The translations under genes and the position numbers were made by a program. The notes below the pieces were generated by a model. The model did no database searches. It worked only from the letters and a program-made list of their open reading frames with translations, and had not been told where the DNA came from. Positions 1-5,492 of a stretch of DNA of 5,492 nucleotides are shown one piece after another. Numbering within the stretch: position 1 is the stretch's first letter; each line of letters starts with the position of its first letter. The stretch is from JACKOD01 sp041591635 (GTDB lineage: Bacteria; Pseudomonadota; Gammaproteobacteria; Pseudomonadales; Oleiphilaceae), in contig JBFHRO010000219.1 of the NCBI GenBank assembly GCA_041591635.1, positions 1 through 5,492 on the forward strand, written 5' to 3'.

Positions 1-2352
1 GTCACGGTGAACGACTATCTTGCCCGTCGCGACGCTCAGTGGATGGCACCGATTTATAATTTTCTGGGTATGTCTGTGGGTGTGATTGCGTCCGGGCAGC
101 CGCCGGAGGAAAAACGGGCTGCCTATGCGGCAGACATCACCTACGGTACGAACAATGAGTACGGTTTCGATTACTTGCGCGACAACATGGCTTTCAGTGT
201 TGCTGACAAGGTGCAGCGCGCCCTCAATTACGCCATTGTGGACGAGGTTGACTCGATTCTCATTGATGAGGCACGAACGCCTTTGGTGATATCCGGTGCG
301 GTCGAGGACAGCTCAAAACTGTACAAGCAGATCAACCAGGTCGTGCCTCGACTCAAAAAAGCCGAAACAGCGGAAGATGGCAGCGCTGCTGATGACGGTC
401 ACTATCTGATTGATGAGAAAAACCGCAGTGTCGAACTGACCGAGGCTGGGCACTCCTTTGTGGAAGATCTGCTGGTTGAAATCGGTTTGCTGGATGAGGG
501 AGACAGCCTTTACTCTGCCGCCAATCTCGGTTTGCTGCACCATATCTACGCCGCTTTGCGTGCACACAAGCTGTTTACCCGTGATGTTGATTACATAGTT
601 CAGTCGGGACAAATAGTCATAGTTGATGAGCATACCGGACGTACCATGCCGGGTCGGCGCTGGGGTGAAGGTTTGCATCAGGCCATTGAGGCCAAGGAGG
701 ATGTCTCCATTCAGGCTGAAAGTCAGACTCTGGCATCCACAACCTTCCAGAATTACTTCCGTATTTACAAGAAACTGGCCGGCATGACCGGGACGGCAGA
801 TACGGAAGCTTTTGAGTTTCGCCAGATTTATGGCCTGGATGTCATAGTCATTCCCACCAACAAACCAGTGAAGCGGATTGATCACAATGATTTGGTGTAT
901 CTGACGCAGGACGAGAAGTTTCAGGCGATTATCGATGAAATCAAGGATGTGGTTGCTGAAAAGCGCCCGGTACTGGTTGGAACGGCGTCTATTGAATCTT
1001 CCGAGTTTTTGTCGGCGCTTCTTAAAAAAGCCGGCATTGCCCACAATGTGTTGAACGCAAAACAGCATGCACAGGAAGCCCAGATTATTGCCCAGGCCGG
1101 ACGCCCGGGCACCGTGACCATTGCCACCAATATGGCGGGCCGCGGTACAGATATTATGCTGGGGGGAAATTGGGAGTCCGAAGTGGCTGCGCTTGAAACG
1201 CCAACGGATGAGCAAGTGAAGGCTGTCAAGGAAAGCTGGCAGCAGCGCCACGAGGCCGTGTTGCAGGCTGGTGGTTTGCATATCATTGGAACCGAACGCC
1301 ACGAATCACGCCGGATCGACAACCAGCTGCGAGGGCGAGCCGGACGTCAGGGTGATCCTGGCAGTACCCGGTTTTTCCTTTCGCTGGAAGATAGCCTGAT
1401 GCGGATCTTTGCCTCTGATCGAGTGAAGAACATCATGCAGGCCCTGGGTATGCAAAAGGGTGAGGCGATCGAACACCGGATGGTCAGCAATGCGATAGAG
1501 AAAGCCCAGCGCAAGGTCGAGGGGCGTAACTTCGATATCCGCAAAACCTTGCTGGAATACGACGATGTCGCCAATGACCAGCGCAAGGTGGTATACGAGC
1601 AGCGCAATGATGTTATGGCCCGGGATGATATTGCCGAGATGGTTATGGCCATTCGGGGCGATGTTCTCAACGCGGCCATCAATACCTACATTCCACCCAA
1701 TAGTCTTGAGGAGCAATGGGATATTGCCGGACTTGAGGCGCACCTGGAATCCGAATTCGCCATCAAGCTGCCGATTCAGCAATGGCTGGATCAGGATGAC
1801 AAGTTGCATGAAGAGCTGTTGCGCAAGCGAATTCTGGATGAGCTGGTGGCTGTGTACACCGCGAAGGAGTCGGTTGTGGGTGCCCAGTCTTTGCGTAACT
1901 TTGAAAAACAGGTTTTCCTTCAGGTTCTGGATACCTTGTGGAAGGAACATCTGGCGGCGATGGATCATTTGCGTCGAGGCATTCATCTTCGTGGCTATGC
2001 GCAAAAGAATCCCAAACAGGAATACAAGCGCGAGTCGTTTGAGTTGTTTCAGACCATGCTGGATTCGCTCAAACACGACGTTGTGCGGATCGTATCCCAT
2101 GTTCAGATTCAGCGTCAGGAGGAACTTGAAGAGCTTGAGCGCCGCCGTCACGAAGCACTGGATCGACAGATGCGTATGGCCAATGCGCATCATGACGATC
2201 TCGCCTCCGATTCCGAAGAGGCTGGCGAGACTGCGTCGAAACAGGAAGGGCAAGTGCCCTTTGTCCGGGATGAGCGTAAAGTCGGACGTAACGAACCCTG
2301 CCCTTGTGGTTCCGGGAAAAAATACAAGCAATGTCATGGGCAAATGGCCTGA
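1..2352 (+). CDS. secA: Protein translocase ATPase SecA, 5' truncated by the window edge
   Basis: SecA is the cytosolic motor ATPase that pushes unfolded preproteins through the SecYEG channel in the inner membrane. The reading frame is open from base 1 (VTVNDYLARRDAQW), so the gene starts upstream; the GTG at 7 is an internal valine. By recalled alignment the first residue matches about residue 129 of the roughly 900-residue E. coli protein, so Walker A is outside the window. Numbering from base 1, visible motifs are GTNNEYGFDYLRD (49-61), Walker B DEVD (81-84), VDEHTGRT (208-215), GMTGTADTEAF (261-271), TNMAGRGTD (376-384), and the arginine-finger motif HESRRIDNQLRGRAGRQGD (434-452). The helical scaffold has LWKEHLAAMDHL (from 646). 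The C-terminal tail ends in the CxCx8CH zinc motif (C767, C769, C778, H779) that binds SecB and phospholipid. The long antisense open frames across this gene look like shadows. No frameshift is seen. Confidence 0.98.
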   Translation, partial: VTVNDYLARRDAQWMAPIYNFLGMSVGVIASGQPPEEKRAAYAADITYGTNNEYGFDYLRDNMAFSVADKVQRALNYAIVDEVDSILIDEARTPLVISGAVEDSSKLYKQINQVVPRLKKAETAEDGSAADDGHYLIDEKNRSVELTEAGHSFVEDLLVEIGLLDEGDSLYSAANLGLLHHIYAALRAHKLFTRDVDYIVQSGQIVIVDEHTGRTMPGRRWGEGLHQAIEAKEDVSIQAESQTLASTTFQNYFRIYKKLAGMTGTADTEAFEFRQIYGLDVIVIPTNKPVKRIDHNDLVYLTQDEKFQAIIDEIKDVVAEKRPVLVGTASIESSEFLSALLKKAGIAHNVLNAKQHAQEAQIIAQAGRPGTVTIATNMAGRGTDIMLGGNWESEVAALETPTDEQVKAVKESWQQRHEAVLQAGGLHIIGTERHESRRIDNQLRGRAGRQGDPGSTRFFLSLEDSLMRIFASDRVKNIMQALGMQKGEAIEHRMVSNAIEKAQRKVEGRNFDIRKTLLEYDDVANDQRKVVYEQRNDVMARDDIAEMVMAIRGDVLNAAINTYIPPNSLEEQWDIAGLEAHLESEFAIKLPIQQWLDQDDKLHEELLRKRILDELVAVYTAKESVVGAQSLRNFEKQVFLQVLDTLWKEHLAAMDHLRRGIHLRGYAQKNPKQEYKRESFELFQTMLDSLKHDVVRIVSHVQIQRQEELEELERRRHEALDRQMRMANAHHDDLASDSEEAGETASKQEGQVPFVRDERKVGRNEPCPCGSGKKYKQCHGQMA

Positions 2353-2370
2353 TCCCTGGATAGGCGCTGT

Positions 2371-2384
2371 GAGCCTTCGGGCTC
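2371..2384 (+). other. Short UUCG-capped RNA hairpin after secA
   Basis: GAGCC-TTCG-GGCTC is a perfect 5-bp stem closed by a UUCG tetraloop, an unusually stable RNA cap, starting 18 bases after the secA stop codon. The sequence after it (GGTGGTGTCTTTGTG) lacks a clean T-run. It is therefore more likely a 3'-end stabiliser or a weak first part of a tandem terminator than a full intrinsic terminator. Confidence 0.4.
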
Positions 2385-2423
2385 GGTGGTGTCTTTGTGA
2401 TTTCAGCCCGATCGGGTAAAAAT

Positions 2424-2475
2424 GCCGCACACATTCGGTGACACCAAACGCATCGAAGGTGTGCGGCTTTTGTGT
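2424..2475 (+). terminator. Probable intrinsic terminator of secA, possibly bidirectional
   Basis: GCCGCACAC (2424-2432) pairs perfectly with GTGTGCGGC (2459-2467). After one A/G mismatch, the stem continues with TTCG (2434-2437) pairing to CGAA (2454-2457) and GTG (2438-2440) pairing to CAT (2451-2453, one G-U), leaving a 10-base loop. TTTTGTGTTTT follows directly. On the other strand the same stem is followed by ATTTTTACC, so it could also stop antisense transcripts. It separates secA from argJ. The interruptions in the T-run and the long stem leave some doubt about its efficiency. Confidence 0.72.
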
Positions 2476-2551
2476 TTTGTGGCGGGCCGTGATTGGCTGC
2501 GCCGGTTGGAGTTGGTGTCAAATCATTTTGAGCTGGGGTGCGAATCGAGTT

Positions 2552-3769
2552 ATGGCGGTAGGTAAATGTGATCTTCCTGTGATGATGCCGGTGAAGGGTG
2601 TAGCCATCGGGGTTGCCAGTGCAGGGATTAAAAAGCCGGGGCGACCGGATCTGGTGGTATTTGAACTCTGTGAGGGGGCCAGTGTTGCGGGCGTCTTTAC
2701 CACCAATGCGTTTTGCGCGGCTCCCGTGGTGCTGTGCAAGCAGCATCTTGCGCTCGCCTTGCCGCGCTATTTGTTGATTAACACCGGCAATGCCAATGCG
2801 GGCACCGGTGCCCAGGGAATGCAGGATGCCGTGGACAGTTGCCGTGCGCTTGCCAAGCTCGCCAAGGTTGAAGTCCAGCAGGTGTTGCCGTTTTCAACCG
2901 GAGTGATAGGCGAACCCTTGCCTGTAGGCAAGCTGGTGGCGGCTTTGCCCCAAGCGCTGAAAAATTGTGACACTGATAACTGGGGTGCAGCGGCCAGCGG
3001 GATCATGACCACCGATACCCGCCCCAAGGGGGCCAGTGTCAGCCTGATGATTGGTGGTGAATGCGTTACATTGACCGGCATCAGTAAAGGCGCCGGCATG
3101 ATTAAACCCAATATGGCGACCATGCTCGGCTTTGTTGCTACTGATGCCAAAATTGCCCCGCCATTGCTCAACAAGCTCCACCGCCAGGCGGCGGAAAGAT
3201 CGTTCAACCGCATAACCATTGATGGCGACACCTCTACCAATGATTCCTGCATCCTTGTTGCCACAGGCAAGTCGTCGGCACCTGAAATCACCGAGGGGTC
3301 GCCCGATTTTCTGCGGTTTGAGGCAGCACTGAATCAGTTGATGCTGGAGTTGGCGCAGTTGATTGTGCGTGACGGCGAAGGTGCGACCAAGTTTGTTACC
3401 GTGCGCGTGCAAGAAGCCGCTGCATCCGACGAGGCGCTGCAGGTGGCCTATGCCGTGGCCCACTCGCCGTTGGTAAAGACGGCGCTGTTTGCAAGCGATC
3501 CCAACTGGGGCCGGATTCTTGCGGCGGTAGGGCGGGCAGGGCTGGCCAATCTTGATCTGGCACGCATCCATATTTTTCTTGATGAGGTGTGTATCGTCGA
3601 TGGTGGGGCACGCAGTCCGGGGTACCGCGAGGAGCAAGGGCAAGCCGTCATGGATCGTGAAGAAATAACCATTCGTATTGTGCTGGGCCGGGGCGAGGTT
3701 TGTGAAACGGTCTGGACAACGGATCTGTCCCATGACTACGTGACTATCAATGCCGAATATCGAACCTGA
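2552..3769 (+). CDS. argJ: Arginine biosynthesis protein ArgJ (glutamate N-acetyltransferase / ornithine acetyltransferase)
   Basis: ArgJ moves the acetyl group from N2-acetylornithine to glutamate, closing the cyclic arginine pathway in the cytoplasm; bifunctional members also acetylate glutamate with acetyl-CoA. The 405-residue length is typical. The ATG at 2552 is chosen because MAVG...MPVKGVAIGVASAGIKKPGRPDL matches the usual N-terminus. The same frame runs back to a GTG at 2438, but that would add 38 unrelated residues and place the start inside the terminator hairpin. Key features are the oxyanion-hole segment STGVIG (115-120), the substrate lysine region SKGAGMIKPN (178-187), the self-cleavage site NMA/TMLGF with the nucleophile T190, DGEGATK (274-280), and the C-terminal N400 and YRT ending. 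Cleavage would give an alpha chain (1-189) and a beta chain (190-405). The Shine-Dalgarno sequence is weak (GGGG at 2535-2538). Its 3' end overlaps the next gene by 20 bases. Mono- versus bifunctional activity cannot be told from this sequence. Confidence 0.97.
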   Translation: MAVGKCDLPVMMPVKGVAIGVASAGIKKPGRPDLVVFELCEGASVAGVFTTNAFCAAPVVLCKQHLALALPRYLLINTGNANAGTGAQGMQDAVDSCRALAKLAKVEVQQVLPFSTGVIGEPLPVGKLVAALPQALKNCDTDNWGAAASGIMTTDTRPKGASVSLMIGGECVTLTGISKGAGMIKPNMATMLGFVATDAKIAPPLLNKLHRQAAERSFNRITIDGDTSTNDSCILVATGKSSAPEITEGSPDFLRFEAALNQLMLELAQLIVRDGEGATKFVTVRVQEAAASDEALQVAYAVAHSPLVKTALFASDPNWGRILAAVGRAGLANLDLARIHIFLDEVCIVDGGARSPGYREEQGQAVMDREEITIRIVLGRGEVCETVWTTDLSHDYVTINAEYRT

Positions 3770-4736
3770 CTGTGATTCGGGCCTTGTGCACGTTGCTGTT
3801 GCGGTGATTGTTCGTGATGGCGAGGTGTTGATCGCTCGCCGTCCGGACCATGTGCATCAAGGGGGGCTGTGGGAGTTTCCTGGTGGCAAGCGCGAGGCCA
3901 GCGAAACCCTGGCCCAGTGCTTCGTGCGTGAATTGCGCGAAGAGCTGGCTCTGGAAGTCGACCCCCTTGGCTTGCGGCCGTTTCTGAAGATTCGCCACGA
4001 TTATGGCGACAAAAAGGTGTTGCTCGACGTATGGCGCGTAACCCGCTTTGCGGGCGAGCCTGTAGGTGCCGAAGGCCAGCCGGTGCGGTGGGTGAGCCTG
4101 TCGCAATTAGCCGACTATGAGTTTCCGGTCGCGAACATGGCCGTTGTTAAGGCACTGGCGTTGCCCGAAAAAATGCTGATCACCGGTGACTATGCTTCCC
4201 TGGACGTGGCTATTCGCAAGGTAACCCGGGCACTGGAGGACTTTGGTGTGGGCATGGTTCAGTACCGACCGGATCGCGATCGGTTGAACCTGAATCAAGC
4301 GCGAGCGCATGCGCAGGTGCTGCATGAGTTATGTCGATCGCGACAGACTCCTTTTATCCTCAATGCAGGTGGTTTTTTTGACGCACCAGAGCTTTGGGGG
4401 CAGGCCGGGGATGGCGTTCATGTTCCTGCTGGCCTGGCGCAGTCACTGTCAAAAAGACCGGTGAGCGAGGATCGCTGGTGCAGCGTAGCCTGTCACAATG
4501 CCCGGGAATTGGCTCATGCCCGGCGTATCAAGGCTGATTTCGTTACGCTGTCACCGGTGTTGAAAACGGCTAGCCACCCGGATGTGCCGGGTTTGGAGTG
4601 GGCCGGATTTGGCGCACTGGTGCACGAAGCCGGTATGCCTGTGTTTGCCTTGGGTGGCTTGTCGCCCGCCGATCTTTCTCGGGTGCTGGAGGTTGGCGCA
4701 GTTGGTATGGCGGCCATTCGTGGCTGGTGGTTATAA
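3750..4736 (+). CDS. Nudix (MutT-like) hydrolase fused to a ThiE/TenI-like domain
   Basis: This is a two-domain protein of 328 residues. Residues about 12-138 are a MutT-type Nudix domain: VHVAVAVIV strand, GGLWEFPGGK (38-47), a Nudix box from G46 to L68 (GKREASE, then REL-R-EE at 60-65), and EFPVAN with N129 in the place of E. coli MutT N119, which contacts 8-oxoguanine. This predicts hydrolysis of 8-oxo-dGTP to the monophosphate. The conserved glycine of the box is alanine (A67). Residues about 142-328 resemble thiamine phosphate synthase: LITGDY, GVGMVQYR (166-173), PFILNAGG (201-208), GDGVHV (220-225), CSVACHNARELAHA (244-257), ADFVTLSPVLKTASHPD (262-278), GMPVFALGGL (295-304). Several catalytic positions of true ThiE are lost (see findings), so ThiE activity is doubtful. 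The ATG at 3750 lies inside argJ with no clear Shine-Dalgarno sequence, suggesting translational coupling; GTG at 3786 is an alternative start. Such fusions occur in pseudomonads and relatives. Confidence 0.9.
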   Translation: MPNIEPDCDSGLVHVAVAVIVRDGEVLIARRPDHVHQGGLWEFPGGKREASETLAQCFVRELREELALEVDPLGLRPFLKIRHDYGDKKVLLDVWRVTRFAGEPVGAEGQPVRWVSLSQLADYEFPVANMAVVKALALPEKMLITGDYASLDVAIRKVTRALEDFGVGMVQYRPDRDRLNLNQARAHAQVLHELCRSRQTPFILNAGGFFDAPELWGQAGDGVHVPAGLAQSLSKRPVSEDRWCSVACHNARELAHARRIKADFVTLSPVLKTASHPDVPGLEWAGFGALVHEAGMPVFALGGLSPADLSRVLEVGAVGMAAIRGWWL

Positions 4737-4773
4737 CCTGAAGTCGTGCCATCAAGGGTATTAGCGGACGCAA

Positions 4774-4791
4774 AATTGTTCTGGCACAATT
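4774..4791. promoter_or_regulatory. Perfect dyad upstream of moaC, candidate operator
   Basis: AATTGT (4774-4779) and ACAATT (4786-4791) are perfect inverted repeats separated by six bases (TCTGGC), centred about 76 bases before the moaC start in the only gap between the Nudix-ThiE gene and moaC. As DNA this fits a dimeric regulator site. As RNA it would be a weak AT-rich hairpin with no T-run, so a terminator is unlikely. No specific regulator is recognised, and no convincing -35/-10 pair could be placed next to it. Confidence 0.3.
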
Positions 4792-4841
4792 CATGTGAAG
4801 GAATGATCGGGTACTCTGCGAACTTTGGACAGCCTGGTTTG

Positions 4842-4848
4842 AAGAAGG
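4842..4848 (+). promoter_or_regulatory. Ribosome binding site of moaC
   Basis: AAGAAGG ends 10 bases before the ATG at 4859. It supports this start over the second ATG two codons later, as does alignment of MAMLTHLD with the E. coli MoaC start. Confidence 0.6.
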
Positions 4849-4858
4849 TGAAAGTAGA

Positions 4859-5338
4859 ATGGCAATGCTGACCCATTTGGACGAAACCGGTGCGGCGCAC
4901 ATGGTAGATGTGACCGATAAAGAGGTCACGACTCGCATTGCTCATGCCGAGGCTTTTATCCGCATGCAGCCGCAGACCTTGGACATGATAGTAACGGGCA
5001 AGCACAAGAAAGGCGATGTTTTCGCCACGGCCCGCATCGCGGGCATCATGGCGGCGAAAAAATGCCATGAGTTGATTCCCTTGTGCCACGCGCTCCTGCT
5101 GACGTCGGTGAAGGTTAACCTGACCCCGGAGCCCGAGCACTCGCGGGTGCGTATCGATGCCATTTGCAAGCTCGACGCCAAAACCGGTGTGGAAATGGAA
5201 GCGCTGACGGCAGCCAGCATCACCGCTCTGACGCTGTATGATATGTGCAAGGCGGTTGATAAAGGCATGGTCATAGAACAAGTGCGCCTGCTCGAAAAGC
5301 AGGGGGGGCGTTCTGGCCACTGGCAAGCAACGGAGTGA
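4859..5338 (+). CDS. moaC: Cyclic pyranopterin monophosphate synthase MoaC
   Basis: MoaC is a cytosolic enzyme of molybdenum cofactor synthesis. It converts 3',8-cyclo-7,8-dihydro-GTP, made by MoaA, into cyclic pyranopterin monophosphate. The protein has 159 residues (E. coli 161) and aligns to the E. coli protein without gaps through the core. Motifs are HMVDVTDK (14-21), GKHKKGDVFATARIAGI (47-63), LIPLCH (72-77), KTGVEMEALTAAS (108-120) and YDMCKAVDKGM (127-137). The active-site residues K51, H77, D128 and K131 are all present. The family works as a hexamer, with active sites at subunit interfaces. The gene follows a 122-base gap, which argues for its own promoter, and ends two bases before the moaA ATG. 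A run of seven G (5302-5308) encodes part of KQGGRSG near the C-terminus. Confidence 0.98.
   Translation: MAMLTHLDETGAAHMVDVTDKEVTTRIAHAEAFIRMQPQTLDMIVTGKHKKGDVFATARIAGIMAAKKCHELIPLCHALLLTSVKVNLTPEPEHSRVRIDAICKLDAKTGVEMEALTAASITALTLYDMCKAVDKGMVIEQVRLLEKQGGRSGHWQATE
5332..5335 (+). promoter_or_regulatory. Ribosome binding site of moaA within the end of moaC
   Basis: GGAG overlaps the last sense codons of moaC and lies five bases before the TTG-free ATG at 5341. With TGA and ATG separated by only two bases, this indicates coupled translation of moaC and moaA. Confidence 0.55.
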
Positions 5339-5340
5339 TT

Positions 5341-5492
5341 ATGACAACACGATTGGTGGATGGTTTTGGTCGGGTCGTCGATTATGTGCGGATTTCCGTC
5401 ACGGATCGCTGCGATTTTCGCTGTGTCTATTGCATGAGCGAGGATATGACGTTTTTGCCCCGAACCGAAATACTCACGCTTGAAGAGATATA
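5341..5492 (+). CDS. moaA: GTP 3',8-cyclase MoaA, 3' truncated by the window edge
   Basis: MoaA is a radical SAM enzyme that rearranges GTP to 3',8-cyclo-7,8-dihydro-GTP, the substrate of MoaC. Only the first 50 codons are visible. They contain VDGFGRVVDYVRISVTDRC and the CxxxCxxC motif (C24, C28, C31) that holds the N-terminal SAM-binding 4Fe-4S cluster, at the same positions as in E. coli MoaA. The following MSEDMTFLPR and LTLEEI are typical of the family. The second, C-terminal iron-sulphur cluster and the GG ending lie outside the window. The ATG at 5341 has a good Shine-Dalgarno sequence and follows the moaC stop after two bases, so the two genes form an operon. Confidence 0.96.
   Translation, partial: MTTRLVDGFGRVVDYVRISVTDRCDFRCVYCMSEDMTFLPRTEILTLEEI

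Noticed and set aside
2407..2416. CCCGATCGGG palindrome before the terminator
   Set aside because: Ten-base palindromes of this GC content are expected by chance, and it has no room for a stable hairpin loop.
1306..2430. Long antisense open frame (374 codons) opposite the 3' part of secA; a similar 329-codon frame lies opposite 313-1302
   Set aside because: They lie fully across a strongly conserved gene, show no recognisable domain, and are explained by the codon use of secA on the other strand.
2493..2523. TTGGCT and TCAAAT as a possible argJ promoter
   Set aside because: Each hexamer matches only four of six consensus positions and the spacing is 19 bases, so it does not stand out from chance.
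2438..2551. N-terminal extension of argJ from a GTG at 2438
   Set aside because: The added 38 residues do not resemble any ArgJ, would start inside the terminator hairpin, and the 405-residue form from 2552 matches the family length and N-terminus.
4729..4738. GGTTATAACC palindrome over the stop codon of the Nudix-ThiE gene
   Set aside because: It is short, AT-rich in the centre, has no T-run after it, and cannot form a useful hairpin.
4783..4796. TGGCAC-like sigma-54 promoter element upstream of moaC
   Set aside because: The -24 half looks acceptable, but the -12 GC at the required spacing is absent (GT instead).
4737..4858. Molybdenum cofactor riboswitch upstream of moaC
   Set aside because: The gap is only 122 bases and I could not lay out the multi-stem conserved core of the Moco RNA; a covariance-model search would decide.

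Overview
The window is an ordinary chromosomal housekeeping stretch, almost certainly from a gammaproteobacterium. The SecA sequence is close to that of enterobacteria and pseudomonads over its whole visible length. The order secA, argJ, mutT-type gene recalls the secA-mutT neighbourhood of E. coli and the secA/argJ/MutT-ThiE neighbourhood of Pseudomonas and its relatives. The start of MoaA (CVYCMSEDMTFLPR) is of the type I associate with pseudomonads and related marine lineages. Base composition looks moderately GC-rich and even throughout. I cannot name a genus. I see no mobile element, CRISPR array, tRNA, rRNA or sign of recent transfer.

Layout, all genes on the + strand: (1) 1-2352, the C-terminal 783 codons of secA, the preprotein translocase ATPase; its start and Walker A motif lie outside the window. 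(2) 2353-2551, a 199-base gap with a short UUCG hairpin and then a long hairpin with T-runs on both flanks, read as the secA terminator. (3) 2552-3769, argJ, the self-cleaving ornithine acetyltransferase of arginine synthesis. (4) 3750-4736, a fusion of a MutT-like Nudix domain and a ThiE/TenI-like domain, overlapping the end of argJ by 20 bases. (5) 4737-4858, a 122-base gap with a perfect 6-6-6 dyad and the moaC ribosome binding site. (6) 4859-5338, moaC. (7) 5341 to the right edge, the first 50 codons of moaA.

Functionally these look like three transcription units. secA ends in a terminator. argJ and the Nudix-ThiE gene are probably co-transcribed and translationally coupled. moaC and moaA form a molybdenum cofactor operon whose two products catalyse the first step of the pathway together (GTP to cyclic pyranopterin monophosphate).

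The most interesting point is the C-terminal ThiE-like domain of the Nudix fusion. It keeps the ThiE fold signature but lacks most of the residues that bind pyrophosphate, magnesium and substrate in true thiamine phosphate synthase. It therefore probably does something other than make thiamine phosphate. I found no convincing undescribed system.
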